From NCBI GenBank assembly GCA_019117085.1, contig DXAJ01000033.1, positions 1 to 52,596 on the forward strand: a stretch of 52,596 nt of DNA. Reading direction: 5' to 3'. Positions within the stretch are counted from its first letter, which is position 1. The number at the start of each line of letters is the position of its first letter. Shown one piece after another: positions 1-8,319 of the stretch. Origin of the DNA: Candidatus Gallimonas gallistercoris. Its GTDB lineage: Bacteria; Bacillota; Clostridia; Christensenellales; Borkfalkiaceae. The translations under genes were made by a program, and so were the position numbers. The notes under the pieces are model-generated. The model was given only the letters and a program-made list of their open reading frames with translations. It searched no databases and was not told the origin of the DNA.

Positions 1-1
1 C

Positions 2-1321
2 CATCGCCCCGTGCAATGGATGCAGAATGCGCGGTTTTATCAGATCTTCATCGACCGCTTCTTCCGCGGCAACCAAGAAAAGGACGATTCCTATATTACG
101 CTTCCGTGGGGAGAATTGCCGACACCCAAGAGCTTTGCGGGCGGAGATCTCAAAGGCATTACGAAAAAGCTGCCCTATCTCCATGAGCTGGGCGTCAACG
201 CGCTCTATCTGACGCCCGTCTTTGAGTCGGTGAGCAATCATAAATACGACACCCAAGATTACTTTGCGATCGATGAGATGTTCGGCGGAGAGAAAGACTT
301 CCGTAAGTTCATGCAAACGGCGCACGAGGCGGGATTTCACGTCGTCCTGGATGCCGTATTCAACCACGTCAGCGAACGGTGCTTGCAATTCCGCGACGTG
401 CTGCAAAACGGGAAGGCTTCCCGCTATTTCGACTGGTTTCTCATCGACGGGGACAAGGTAGACAGGCAAAAAGTCAACTATCAATGCTTTGCCGCCTGCG
501 ACTATATGCCCAAGTGGAACACTTCTTGCCAAGAGGTGCAGCACTTCCTCATCGGCGTGGCGCTGCACTATATGAAGGAGTACGGCGTGGACGGCTGGCG
601 GCTGGATGTTTCGGACGAAGTCTCGCACGATTTCTGGCGCAAATTCCGCGCCGCCGTCAAGGCGGAAAACGGAGCGTGCGTCATCATCGGCGAAAACTGG
701 CACGACGCCAACCCCTATCTTCGGGGCGATCAGTATGACAGCATCATGAACTACGCCTTTACCAAGGCGTGCCTCGATGCGTTTGCGTTCGGAACGCTCG
801 ATGCTTCGGGCTTTGCAGAAAAGCTCAACGAGCTTCTGATGCGCAACACCGATACCGTCAACGGCATGATGTTGAATCTGTTGGACAGCCACGATACGCA
901 CCGCTTTTTGACGCAGGTCGGGGGCGATATTCAAAAACTCGGATGCGCACTCGCCGTTCTCTATCTCTTTGTCGGCGCGCCGTGCATCTATTACGGCACG
1001 GAGATCGGCATGGAGGGCGGGTACGACCCCGACTGCCGCCGCACGATGGATTGGGCACGCGCGGAGGAACGGCCGCCCCTTTGGCGGCTCGTGCAGCGGC
1101 TTGCCGCTTTGAAACGGGAAAGCGCCGCCCTGCACGGGACGAAGGCAAAAATATGGGCGGAAGGCGATCTCTTTTTTTTGGAACGCGGCGAAACGAACAA
1201 GCTGCGGCTCACCGTCAATTTCGGGAAAGAGCAGCCGCTGACCGATAGACTCATTCTGACGAACGCGGAAAGCGTCCTCAATCAATACACATTTATGATC
1301 GAAAAGATCGGGGAGGGATGA
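2..1321 (+). CDS. GH13 alpha-amylase family glycosidase (maltodextrin hydrolase), 5' end outside window
   Basis: This enzyme hydrolyses alpha-glucosidic bonds in maltodextrins. All four GH13 signature regions are visible (numbering from the GTG at 11): DAVFNH around residue 114, GWRLDV with the nucleophile Asp199, IIGENW with the acid/base Glu228, and LDSHDTH with Asp295. The reading frame stays open to the window edge and the first visible residues (VQWMQNARFYQIFIDRF) lie inside the catalytic barrel, so the gene very probably starts upstream. Neopullulanase-type relatives carry an N-terminal carbohydrate-binding domain there. No signal peptide can be judged. It is the first visible gene of an operon with a sugar ABC transporter one base downstream, which suggests intracellular breakdown of imported maltodextrins. 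Exact specificity (neopullulanase, cyclomaltodextrinase, amylase) cannot be told. Confidence 0.9.
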   Translation, partial: HRPVQWMQNARFYQIFIDRFFRGNQEKDDSYITLPWGELPTPKSFAGGDLKGITKKLPYLHELGVNALYLTPVFESVSNHKYDTQDYFAIDEMFGGEKDFRKFMQTAHEAGFHVVLDAVFNHVSERCLQFRDVLQNGKASRYFDWFLIDGDKVDRQKVNYQCFAACDYMPKWNTSCQEVQHFLIGVALHYMKEYGVDGWRLDVSDEVSHDFWRKFRAAVKAENGACVIIGENWHDANPYLRGDQYDSIMNYAFTKACLDAFAFGTLDASGFAEKLNELLMRNTDTVNGMMLNLLDSHDTHRFLTQVGGDIQKLGCALAVLYLFVGAPCIYYGTEIGMEGGYDPDCRRTMDWARAEERPPLWRLVQRLAALKRESAALHGTKAKIWAEGDLFFLERGETNKLRLTVNFGKEQPLTDRLILTNAESVLNQYTFMIEKIGEG

Positions 1322-1322
1322 T

Positions 1323-2783
1323 ATGACAAAGACGATCGCATTGTTCCTTGCCCATGCGCTCGCCGTCATCGCGGTCTTGACGACCTTCGGGGTGCTCGGG
1401 CTGCAGCGGGAGGATCAGGAAGCGCAGGAACGTTTTACAGGCGTTTTGGAAGAAAATGTGACCTTGCAGATCCTCGACAACGATACGGCGAAGGAGACGG
1501 GGTATCTTGACGAGCTTCTCAATGCCTTCAACGAAGAATATGCGCAATACGGCATCAAGGCGGTGGACGCCAACATGGGCGCCTATACCGACCTCGAAAA
1601 GCTCGGCCCTGCGGGGTACGGACCCGACGTCGTCTATCAGGCGAACGACGTCCTCATGCGCTATGCACTCAACAAGCACATCCAGCCCCTTCCCGTCGAG
1701 GAGATGGAGGCCTATTCTCAGATCCCCAAAGAGGCCTGGGATGCCTATCGGATGCAGATGGGAGAGGCGGAATACACCTTCGCCGTTCCCGTCAACGTGC
1801 AGGAGCCCCTTCTCTACTACCGCAAAGACCTGCTCCCCGAAAACTGGCAGGAGGAATGGGACGACGACAAGAACGGCGTCCCCGACATGGTGGAAAACTG
1901 GGCGGATCTTTACGCTTTTTCCGCCGAGATCAAAGCGTCCTCCAACGGTACGAAGTTCGGCTATATGAAGTCTTTGAACGATCAGTACTTTGCCGCAGGA
2001 TATTTCCTCTCCTACGGCGGCTATATCTTCGGGAAGGACGAGACGGGCGCGTTCGATACGGAGAACATCGGGCTCTCCGCGGGCGAATCGTATAAGGGCG
2101 CGCGCATCATCCGCCAGCTTGCAGCCATCATGGACAACAACTGCGCGGACGACACCATCACGACTTCCGCCTATGAACTTCTCGGCAACGGCACCTATTT
2201 CGCAACGATGACGACGCCCGACGTCTATGAATCGTTCGTGGAAAACTTTGCCTCCTCCTGGAGCCGCACGCACCGCGACTGGACGGAGGAAGAGGTGGAC
2301 GCCTATGTGCGGGAAAATCTCGTCATGACCAAAGTGCCCGCCCTCCCTTTAAGCGGAAATCTTTATGACCGCGAGGGCGAGACAATGGACATGACCGTCA
2401 TGGGCGGCATCAACGGCTATGCCATCAGCTCGTACACGAAAGCACCCAACGCGGCGCTTGCGTTTTTGGAATTTGCCTCGCGCAAGGAATGGATCGCGCG
2501 GCGGTGCGAACTTCTGGGCATCGTTCCCGCCCGTGCGGACGTCGTGGAAGAAGAGGGAGGCGTTGCGGAAGATGTCTATGACGATCTTCTGAACGGCCGC
2601 ATCTATATCATGCCGGGCGAGCGCGCCATGACGCAGGTATGGGCAAGCCTCGGGAGCCTTCTGCGCTTTATCGCGGAGGACGGCCTCGCAAACGGCACGG
2701 CCTACGACACGGACGACAAACTCATCGCGGCGATGAAAAAGCTCGATGAGGATATTTACAGCGCCATCCATACGCTCAGTTAA
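1323..2783 (+). CDS. Extracellular sugar-binding protein of a maltodextrin ABC transporter (MalE-like)
   Basis: A 486-residue solute-binding protein of the family 1 (maltose/oligosaccharide) type. Residues about 5-28 form one hydrophobic segment, followed by a charged stretch and then the usual binding-protein core (VTLQILDND, later DVVYQAND and GGINGYAISSYTK). The ATG lies one base after the upstream stop and the purine-rich GGGAGGG serves as ribosome binding site. It is followed by malF- and malG-type permeases, so it should deliver maltodextrins to them. Oddly, no cysteine follows the hydrophobic segment, so the lipobox normal for Gram-positive binding proteins is missing; the protein may stay anchored by its N-terminal helix or be released. 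No ATPase gene is nearby; a shared MsmX-type ATPase elsewhere is likely. Confidence 0.87.
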   Translation: MTKTIALFLAHALAVIAVLTTFGVLGLQREDQEAQERFTGVLEENVTLQILDNDTAKETGYLDELLNAFNEEYAQYGIKAVDANMGAYTDLEKLGPAGYGPDVVYQANDVLMRYALNKHIQPLPVEEMEAYSQIPKEAWDAYRMQMGEAEYTFAVPVNVQEPLLYYRKDLLPENWQEEWDDDKNGVPDMVENWADLYAFSAEIKASSNGTKFGYMKSLNDQYFAAGYFLSYGGYIFGKDETGAFDTENIGLSAGESYKGARIIRQLAAIMDNNCADDTITTSAYELLGNGTYFATMTTPDVYESFVENFASSWSRTHRDWTEEEVDAYVRENLVMTKVPALPLSGNLYDREGETMDMTVMGGINGYAISSYTKAPNAALAFLEFASRKEWIARRCELLGIVPARADVVEEEGGVAEDVYDDLLNGRIYIMPGERAMTQVWASLGSLLRFIAEDGLANGTAYDTDDKLIAAMKKLDEDIYSAIHTLS

Positions 2784-2794
2784 AGGAGGAGGAT

Positions 2795-4186
2795 ATGGAA
2801 AAGAACGTCAACAAGGTAGCAGAAGGGAGCGCGCCGCGGTGGCTCGGCCAATTCGCGGGCGCGGTCAAGAAAAAATGGGCGGGGTTCTCGGAGATCGTAA
2901 CGCACGGGAACTTCCGCGTCGCCTGCTCCATGTTCCTGATGGGAACGGGGCAGATGATGTATAAACAGTGGGCAAAGGGCGCCCTCTATCTCCTGATCCA
3001 GGCGGGATTTTTTGCTTACTTCATTTTGGTGGGCGCCGCAGACCTGTTCGGGCTCTTTACGCTGGGAACGGTGGAGGCAAACCCGTGGTACGGCATCGAG
3101 GGCGACGATTCCGTCCTGATGCTCATCACGGGCATCCTCTCCGTCATCATGCTCATCCTTTATCTCGCGCTGTATGCGGCAAACGTCAAAGGGGTCTATG
3201 AGACGCAAAAACGCGTCGAAGCGGGCAAACGGCCCTTCACCTTTCTCGAGGACGTCAAGCAGCTCTTCGACCAAAAGTTCTATAAGACGGTCCTCTTTCT
3301 CCCCGTGCTGGGCGTCAGCGTGTTCAGTATCCTTCCCATCGTCTTCATGATCCTCATCGCCTTCACCAACTACGGCGGCGACATCGTGCCGCCCCGCCTC
3401 GTCGACTGGGTGGGCTTTGAAAACTTCGGCAAGCTCGTGGCGGTGGGCGAATATGCGACGACCTTCTTCAAGATCTTCGGCTGGAACATCCTCTGGGCGG
3501 TGCTCTCTACGGGCATCAACTACTTCGGCGGGCTGGCGCTCGCGCTCCTTCTCAATAAGTCCTGCGTCAAAGGAAAGGTGTTCTGGCGGTTTTTCCCCAT
3601 CCTCGCTTATGCGATCCCCGGGTTCATCACGATGCACGGCTTTAAGTTCATGTTCGCAAACGGCGGTCCCATCAACTACTATATCACGCAGGGCGGAGGG
3701 GATGCGATCTTTTTCTTCGGCGCGAATTCCACCTGGCCCGCGCGCTTCATCGGGCTCATGGTCAATGCCTGGATCAGCATCCCGTCCTCCATGCTGCTCG
3801 CAACGGGCATCCTCTCCAACGCCAACAAAGACCAATACGAGGCGGCGAAAATCGACGGCGCCAACGCCTTCCAGCAATTCTGGTACTTAACGCTCCCCTT
3901 CGTGGTGTTCGCGACGACGCCCGTCATCCTCTCGCAGTTCATCGGTAACTTCAACAACTTCGGCGTCTTTTACTTCCTTCGGAGCGACGTGGCGGAATCG
4001 GCGGGGTATGTGCTTGCCAACGACACCGACCTTCTCATCAACTGGCTGTATAAGATGTCCATCGACAACAACTATTACTCCATCGGCGCGGCGATCAGCC
4101 TCATCATCTTCCTCATCACCTCGGTGATATCGCTCGTCGTCTACATCTTTTCGCCTTCTTACAGGCAGGAGGAGACCTATCGATGA
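2795..4186 (+). CDS. Maltodextrin ABC transporter permease, MalF type
   Basis: A 463-residue membrane protein. After a soluble N-terminal 35 residues come several hydrophobic helices (about 48-80, 107-130, 165-190) and the binding-protein-dependent permease core. The EAA loop that docks the ATPase is present (EAAKIDGANAFQQF from about residue 349). The extra N-terminal helices match the long MalF subclass. The start follows an AAAGGAGGA ribosome binding site and sits 11 bases after the binding-protein gene; the end overlaps malG by four bases (ATGA), so the two permeases are translationally coupled. Substrate is inferred from the GH13 and MalE-like neighbours. Confidence 0.9.
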   Translation: MEKNVNKVAEGSAPRWLGQFAGAVKKKWAGFSEIVTHGNFRVACSMFLMGTGQMMYKQWAKGALYLLIQAGFFAYFILVGAADLFGLFTLGTVEANPWYGIEGDDSVLMLITGILSVIMLILYLALYAANVKGVYETQKRVEAGKRPFTFLEDVKQLFDQKFYKTVLFLPVLGVSVFSILPIVFMILIAFTNYGGDIVPPRLVDWVGFENFGKLVAVGEYATTFFKIFGWNILWAVLSTGINYFGGLALALLLNKSCVKGKVFWRFFPILAYAIPGFITMHGFKFMFANGGPINYYITQGGGDAIFFFGANSTWPARFIGLMVNAWISIPSSMLLATGILSNANKDQYEAAKIDGANAFQQFWYLTLPFVVFATTPVILSQFIGNFNNFGVFYFLRSDVAESAGYVLANDTDLLINWLYKMSIDNNYYSIGAAISLIIFLITSVISLVVYIFSPSYRQEETYR

Positions 4187-5028
4187 AAAAAAGCAAAAGC
4201 ATCAAAGCAAGCCGCGCCGTCGATGCCGCGATCACCTACGTTATCCTCATCGCGGTCGCCGTGTTCTTTTTCTTCCCGTGCCTGTGGCTCATCCTCGCGT
4301 CCTTCTCGGATACGGGCTCGCTCTATACGCTCAAAGGGTTTTTCCCCGAAGCGTTCAGCTTCCGCAACTATCAAAATCTGTTCACCGATACGCAGATGTA
4401 TAACTACCCCGAATGGTTCGGGAACACCCTGTTCGTGGCGGTCATGAGCTGCCTGTTCGGGACGCTCCTCACCATCCTGACGGCGTACTGTATGTCGCGC
4501 TTCAAATTCAGAAGCCGCAAAGCGCTCATGAAAACGACGCTCGTTCTGGGGATGTTCCCTTCCTTCATGGCAATGACGGCGGTGTTTCTCCTCATGACGC
4601 AGTTCAATTTCATCAACAACCATTGGGGGCTCATCCTCATCTACTCCGCGCAGGCGCCGATGGGCTACATGGTGCAAAAAGGGTTCTTTGACACCATTCC
4701 TTCCTCCATCGACGAGGCGGCGCGGCTGGACGGGGCGACCAACTTTCAGGTATTCGCTAAGATCATCCTGCCCCTTTCCAAACCCATCCTCGTCTATACG
4801 GCGCTCACGTCCTTCACCTGGCCGTGGTCGGACTTCATCCTTCCGCAGCTGCTGCTGCCCACGATGGATAACTGGACGGTCGCCGTGGGGCTCATGTACC
4901 TCGACGAAACGGAATTTGCGCGCTTTGCCGCAGGCTCCATCTTCATTGCGGTGCCCATCGTCATCCTCTACTTCTGCCTCGTGAAGTATATGGTCAACGG
5001 GATGTCGGCAGGCGCCGTCAAAGAGTAA
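4183..5028 (+). CDS. Maltodextrin ABC transporter permease, MalG type
   Basis: A 281-residue integral membrane protein with six predicted helices and the EAA loop (EAARLDGATNFQVF from about residue 178). It pairs with the preceding MalF-type permease to form the membrane channel for maltodextrin import. The ATG lies inside the malF stop (four-base overlap). It ends the operon; a strong bidirectional terminator follows at about 5150. Length and helix pattern are normal for MalG. Confidence 0.92.
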   Translation: MKKSKSIKASRAVDAAITYVILIAVAVFFFFPCLWLILASFSDTGSLYTLKGFFPEAFSFRNYQNLFTDTQMYNYPEWFGNTLFVAVMSCLFGTLLTILTAYCMSRFKFRSRKALMKTTLVLGMFPSFMAMTAVFLLMTQFNFINNHWGLILIYSAQAPMGYMVQKGFFDTIPSSIDEAARLDGATNFQVFAKIILPLSKPILVYTALTSFTWPWSDFILPQLLLPTMDNWTVAVGLMYLDETEFARFAAGSIFIAVPIVILYFCLVKYMVNGMSAGAVKE

Positions 5029-5146
5029 GTTCTTCCTCCGCACACGGCGGGGCGTTCTTTCCCCCCTTCGCTCCGCCGCGTGCAAATTTCATAAGGAAGG
5101 TGCGCTTGGGCGGTTCCCCGCTTCGCGCCGCCAAAACCGTTTTACA

Positions 5147-5179
5147 CAAAAGGCTGCCTTTCGATCGGGCAGCCTTTTT
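5147..5179 (+). terminator. Rho-independent terminator after the maltodextrin operon
   Basis: Inverted repeat AGGCTGCC (5151-5158) / GGCAGCCT (5168-5175), followed by four T and preceded by an A-run, so it can act in both directions. It closes the GH13-transporter operon about 120 bases after malG. Confidence 0.85.
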
Positions 5180-5274
5180 CATACTATTTGAACCGAAATA
5201 TCCTTCCCGCCCGATTGACAGGGCGGAAAAACTCATCTATACTATAAACTGAACCGAAAAAGGGAAACACGGGC

Positions 5275-5316
5275 AAAAAACAAAGATGAGAGAACATCTT
5301 CGTTCTCCCATCTTTG
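5275..5316 (-). terminator. Rho-independent terminator of the tRNA operon
   Basis: Read leftward, arms at 5302-5316 and 5281-5295 (15 bases each, near-perfect) are followed by six T (the A-run at 5275-5280). The hairpin begins directly after the encoded CCA of tRNA-Leu, so it ends the tRNA transcript. Confidence 0.88.
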
Positions 5317-5403
5317 TGGTGCCGCTGACCGGGCTCGAACCGGTATGGTATCTCTACCGAGGGATTTTAAGTCCCTTGCGTCTGCCAATTCCACCACAGC
5401 GGC
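5317..5403 (-). tRNA. tRNA-Leu (UAA)
   Basis: An 87-base cloverleaf on the minus strand with acceptor stem GCCGCTG/CAGCGGC, a long class II variable arm (CGGTAGAGATACC), T-loop GGTTCGAGCC and encoded CCA. The anticodon loop reads CTTAAAA, giving anticodon UAA. It is the last gene of the tRNA cluster and is separated from tRNA-Cys by 147 bases that include a terminator-like hairpin. Confidence 0.96.
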
Positions 5404-5439
5404 ATATGAAGTTTATATCTTCCGCCCGATGGCGCCCCG

Positions 5440-5475
5440 CCGCAGCCGCGTCCGCAGCCGCGTCCGCAACCGCGC
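5440..5475. repeat. Three tandem copies of a 12-base unit
   Basis: CCGCAGCCGCGT occurs twice in a row (5440-5463) and is followed by a near copy, CCGCAACCGCGC (5464-5475), in the spacer between tRNA-Leu and tRNA-Cys. No gene is seen in this spacer. Confidence 0.7.
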
Positions 5476-5517
5476 CGAGAAAGGCTTGCCGCACTCCCCT
5501 ATCGCCCCCGTGTTACG

Positions 5518-5542
5518 AAAAAAGCATCGCCGAAGACGATGC
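5518..5542 (-). terminator. Terminator-like hairpin between tRNA-Cys and tRNA-Leu
   Basis: Read leftward: GGCATCG, a seven-base loop, CGATGC, then six T (A-run 5518-5523). It has the form of an intrinsic terminator yet lies inside the tRNA cluster, so tRNA-Leu needs read-through or its own promoter (a possible -10, TATAAA, lies just upstream of tRNA-Leu around 5410). Confidence 0.7.
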
Positions 5543-5550
5543 CTTTCGCA

Positions 5551-5625
5551 TGGAGGCGCCACCCGGATTTGAACCGGGGAGTCAAGGTTTTGCAGACCTT
5601 TGCCTTACCACTTGGCTATGGCGCC
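5551..5625 (-). tRNA. tRNA-Cys (GCA)
   Basis: A 75-base cloverleaf with acceptor stem GGCGCCA/TGGCGCC, D-loop AGCCAAGTGGTAAGGC, anticodon loop CTGCAAA (anticodon GCA), T-arm CCCCGGTTCAAATCCGGG and encoded CCA. It lies 27 bases downstream of tRNA-Gly. Confidence 0.96.
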
Positions 5626-5652
5626 AAACAAAAACAGTGCGGAAAGTACGTT

Positions 5653-5727
5653 TGGAGCGGGAAACGAGACTCGAACCCGCGACATTCACCTTGGCAAGGT
5701 GACGCTCTACCACTGAGCTATTCCCGC
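5653..5727 (-). tRNA. tRNA-Gly (GCC)
   Basis: A 75-base cloverleaf with acceptor stem GCGGGAA, D-arm AGCTCAGTGGTAGAGC, anticodon loop TTGCCAA (anticodon GCC), T-arm GCGGGTTCGAGTCTCG and encoded CCA. It lies 22 bases downstream of tRNA-Val. Confidence 0.96.
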
Positions 5728-5749
5728 ATAATCAACATTCCGCACTGTA

Positions 5750-5825
5750 TGGTGGAAGCTATAGGGATCGAACCTATGACCCTCTGCTTGTAAGGCAGAT
5801 GCTCTCCCGGCTGAGCTAAGCTTCC
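5750..5825 (-). tRNA. tRNA-Val (UAC)
   Basis: A 76-base cloverleaf with acceptor stem GGAAGCT, D-arm AGCTCAGCCGGGAGAGC, anticodon loop CTTACAA (anticodon UAC), T-arm ATAGGTTCGATCCCTAT and encoded CCA. It is the first gene of the cluster, close behind the promoter. Confidence 0.96.
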
Positions 5826-5839
5826 GAACTTGCTTGATT

Positions 5840-5868
5840 ATAATAGCACAACAAGAGAAAGAATGCAA
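5840..5868 (-). promoter_or_regulatory. Sigma-A promoter of the tRNA cluster
   Basis: On the minus strand, TTGCAT (5863-5868), a 17-base spacer and TATTAT (5840-5845), about ten bases before tRNA-Val. The region 5869-6060 upstream holds only T-rich and GC-rich sequence with no gene recognised. Confidence 0.75.
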
Positions 5869-6063
5869 GCGTTTTTTGCGGCAAAATCCGAAATTTTTTT
5901 CTTTTTTTCGGAGGGTGCGCCGCCCAAGCCCCGCGCCGTTCCCGCCGCCGCGAAGCGACCGCCCTGCACGCTCCCCGCTGCCGAAGACCATGCGCCCCGT
6001 GCGCCCTCTCTGCCGGCGCGACCGCCCGCCTCTTTTTAAAAAAGAAGAAAATTGCCCCTTTTT

Positions 6064-6091
6064 TGTAACAAAACGCGGTATGGGGAGTCTC
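6064..6091 (+). promoter_or_regulatory. Candidate ECF-sigma promoter in front of the sigma factor gene
   Basis: TGTAAC (6064-6069) followed by an A-run and, 17 bases on, GTCTC (6087-6091). TGTAAC with a GTCT-type -10 is the usual pattern for ECF sigma factors, and its place just before the sigma gene suggests autoregulation. This is inferred from motif form only. Confidence 0.6.
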
Positions 6092-6120
6092 ATTTATGAA
6101 GACACCCGAAAGGAACGCCG

Positions 6121-6594
6121 ATGAAGGACCTGGAAGAATTCTACAACGCCCACTACAAGGGGCTGTATGCGTACTGCGTGACGCTGACGCGCAACCGCGC
6201 CGATGCCGAGGACCTCGCCGCCGAGACGATGTACCGCGCCATCCGCCATGCAGACAAATTCCGCGGCGACTGCAAAGTGGGAACGTGGCTGTGCTCCATC
6301 GCGCGCAATCTCTTTTTAACGCAGGAGAAAAAGCGCAGACGGCCGCCGCCTTTGCCCGAGCCGCCCGAAGAGCTCTTTTTAAACAGCGACAAAGAGGACG
6401 TCAAGGAGATCCTTCTTTCCATGAACGCCTTGGAGGAACCCTACCGCGGCGTGTTCCTCCTCCGCACCGTCGGCGGAGCGGAATACGGGGAGATCGCCAA
6501 AATTTATCAAAAGAGCGAAAGCTGGGCGCGCGTCGCGTACCACCGCGCCCGATTGAAGATCATCGAAAAAATGGAGGAATCGCGCCATGAATAA
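6121..6594 (+). CDS. ECF-type RNA polymerase sigma factor (sigma-70 family)
   Basis: A 157-residue protein with only regions 2 and 4 of sigma-70. Region 2 covers about residues 5-72 (FYNAHYKGLYAYC, then ADAEDLAAETMYRAI and VGTWLCSIARN); region 4 covers about 100-152 with the helix-turn-helix GEIAKIYQKSESWARVAYHRAR. A proline-rich linker (RRRPPPLPEPPEE) lies between them. The anti-sigma gene overlaps its end by eight bases, so the pair is co-translated and the sigma factor is probably held inactive at the membrane until a signal arrives. The stimulus cannot be told from sequence. Confidence 0.93.
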   Translation: MKDLEEFYNAHYKGLYAYCVTLTRNRADAEDLAAETMYRAIRHADKFRGDCKVGTWLCSIARNLFLTQEKKRRRPPPLPEPPEELFLNSDKEDVKEILLSMNALEEPYRGVFLLRTVGGAEYGEIAKIYQKSESWARVAYHRARLKIIEKMEESRHE

Positions 6595-7750
6595 ATGCAA
6601 TTTAGTAAAAGACCTGCTTCCCCTCTATGTGGACGGCGCGCTTTCGGAAGACAGCCGCGCCCTTGTGGAACGGCATTTGAAGGGCTGCCCTTCCTGCGCC
6701 GAGGAAGCGGAAAAGCTCAAAGCCCCCGTGCCCGAAGAAAGGGCGCTTGCCGCTCTGAAAGCCGACGAACAACAGACGAGCGACCGAAAGCAGGCGGCGA
6801 GCATCCGCAGGGTGAGCCGCAAGTTCAAAATACGGGCGGCCGTCGTCGGAGCAGTCTCCGCTCTGCTGTGCTGCGTCATCGTGTTCTGCTGTTACTTCAT
6901 CCCCGCCGAATACGCCCGCAAAGAACGGCTCTTGGAGTTTAACGGATGGCGGGAATACGAAGGCATCCGCCGCAACACTCACATCGAAACAAACTATGCC
7001 CTGCCCGATTATAACGCCTATTTCTCAAGCCTTGGCTACACCCAACCCGCAGAGCATTACTTTATCGACTGGACAGAGCAAAAGACTGCCACGCCCTATA
7101 TCTACGGAGAGGACAACACGGACATTCAAATCAAATTCCGCCACAGCAATCGGCTTGCCTTTCAACAGGAAAGCCCCTTCACCTTCTCTTACGGGTTGAA
7201 CGCAGAAGCGGGCCTTTCCGGAACATTTCAAGGCCGCGTCACCTTTACAACGAGCACGATCGATGTTGAAAAGATCGTGGTCCGCGCCAAGACGCCCGCC
7301 CTCTACGAATATCTGCAAGAGCACCCCGAACTTTACGATCCGCTCGAATTTGCCTACTTCTGTTTCAACTACGACTTTGAGAGCGTGACGCCGTGGTCGT
7401 CGGAAAGCAAGATCCTCCTCACCAACGATATGCGGCTCCTGATGACAGAAGAGAGTATCTGGGGCGCCGCCGTGGAGAAGGACGCCCTCAGCGCCGTCGA
7501 TAACGATGGCTTCCCCGTATATACCGATCGGTATGTGAAACCGTTTGAGCACGGAGAATACCGCGGCTATCTTCTGATGCACTACACAAGCCAATTCGCG
7601 CAATACTTGCAGCACATCATTTTCTCCTACGGCGGCTATCTGTGGGATATCCGCTTCGAGGCAGATAATTCTACCCGCATGCCCTTTTCTAGCGATTCTT
7701 TCGACCTCACCTACTTCATCGACAATCTCGAATTTATCGGCATCAGCTGA
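6587..7750 (+). CDS. Membrane anti-sigma factor with zinc-finger (zf-HC2) domain
   Basis: A 387-residue protein. The N-terminal anti-sigma domain (about 1-42) has the ZAS pattern with His30, Cys34 and Cys37 and the family core LLPLYVDGALSEDSRALVERH. A single transmembrane helix lies at about 84-107 (rich in Val, Ala and Cys), followed by an extracytoplasmic domain of about 280 residues rich in aromatic residues that matches no family I recognise. It should bind the sigma factor encoded just upstream and release it on an envelope signal sensed by the outer domain. The eight-base overlap supports tight stoichiometry. No third gene follows; the next 300 bases hold a repeat and a terminator. Confidence 0.85.
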   Translation: MNKCNLVKDLLPLYVDGALSEDSRALVERHLKGCPSCAEEAEKLKAPVPEERALAALKADEQQTSDRKQAASIRRVSRKFKIRAAVVGAVSALLCCVIVFCCYFIPAEYARKERLLEFNGWREYEGIRRNTHIETNYALPDYNAYFSSLGYTQPAEHYFIDWTEQKTATPYIYGEDNTDIQIKFRHSNRLAFQQESPFTFSYGLNAEAGLSGTFQGRVTFTTSTIDVEKIVVRAKTPALYEYLQEHPELYDPLEFAYFCFNYDFESVTPWSSESKILLTNDMRLLMTEESIWGAAVEKDALSAVDNDGFPVYTDRYVKPFEHGEYRGYLLMHYTSQFAQYLQHIIFSYGGYLWDIRFEADNSTRMPFSSDSFDLTYFIDNLEFIGIS

Positions 7751-7869
7751 CGGCACCCGCGCGGGAGATGCTCCTGCTCCCGCGCTCCGCACCGCCCTCC
7801 CCTTCACCTCTTGGGGAGGGCGGCTTTTTTGCCGTCGCGCCCAAATGCCGCCCTTCCGCCGCGCACATA

Positions 7870-7984
7870 ACTCCTTCAGTCTCGCTACGCTCGACAGCTC
7901 CCTCTCGGAGGGAGCCAAGAATAGACAGCGCGGATCTCCTTGCCTCCCTCTTAGAGGGAGGTGCCCCGCAGGGGCGGAAGGAGT
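7870..7984. repeat. Dispersed repeat A, copy 1
   Basis: A 115-base non-coding element bounded by inverted ends ACTCCTT (7870-7876) and AAGGAGT (7978-7984), with two inner palindromes (CTCCCTCTCGGAGGGAG and CCTCCCTCTTAGAGGGAGG). Related copies lie at 9321-9405 and 34403-34450, and a half copy at 14166-14203. The interval 7751-8017 between the anti-sigma gene and the rpmA terminator holds this element and a further inverted repeat near 7797-7831, but no gene. Confidence 0.75.
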
Positions 7985-8017
7985 CATTGCGGGTGCGCGG
8001 CGGCCCCTTTTGAGCAC

Positions 8018-8044
8018 AAAAAAAGCTCCGCTGTTTGCGGAGCT
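8018..8044 (-). terminator. Terminator of the rplU-rpmA operon
   Basis: Read leftward: AGCTCCG (8038-8044), seven-base loop, CGGAGCT (8024-8030), then seven T (A-run at 8018-8024). It lies eight bases after rpmA. Confidence 0.9.
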
Positions 8045-8052
8045 AAACTTTC

Positions 8053-8319
8053 TTAGTAGATGCTGACCTGCTTTCTGTCTTTGCCGAGACGCTCGTACTT
8101 GACAACGCCGTCTTTGAGGGCGAAGAGGGTATCGTCGCCGCCGATGCCGACATTGTTGCCGGGGTGGATCTTCGTCCCGCGCTGGCGCACAAGGATGCTG
8201 CCCGCGAGCACGGCCTGACCGTCCTGACGCTTGACGCCGAGGCGCTTCGCGTTGCTGTCGCGGCCGTTGTGGGAGGAACCGGTACCCTTTTTATGAGCGA
8301 ATAAACTGATAAAGATCAT
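8053..8319 (-). CDS. rpmA: 50S ribosomal protein L27 with N-terminal pre-sequence
   Basis: An 88-residue L27, whose N-terminus reaches the peptidyl transferase centre. The core [20 protein letters not shown] is unmistakable. The start has a good AAGGAG site eight bases upstream, so the first eight residues MIFISLFA are real. They resemble the Firmicutes pre-sequence (usually ending in LQFFA) that the cysteine protease Prp removes before assembly; cleavage after Ala8 is expected by analogy. The motif is shortened and diverged, and the prp gene normally found between rplU and rpmA is absent here: only 60 bases separate them. Confidence 0.95.
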   Translation of the reverse strand: MIFISLFAHKKGTGSSHNGRDSNAKRLGVKRQDGQAVLAGSILVRQRGTKIHPGNNVGIGGDDTLFALKDGVVKYERLGKDRKQVSIY

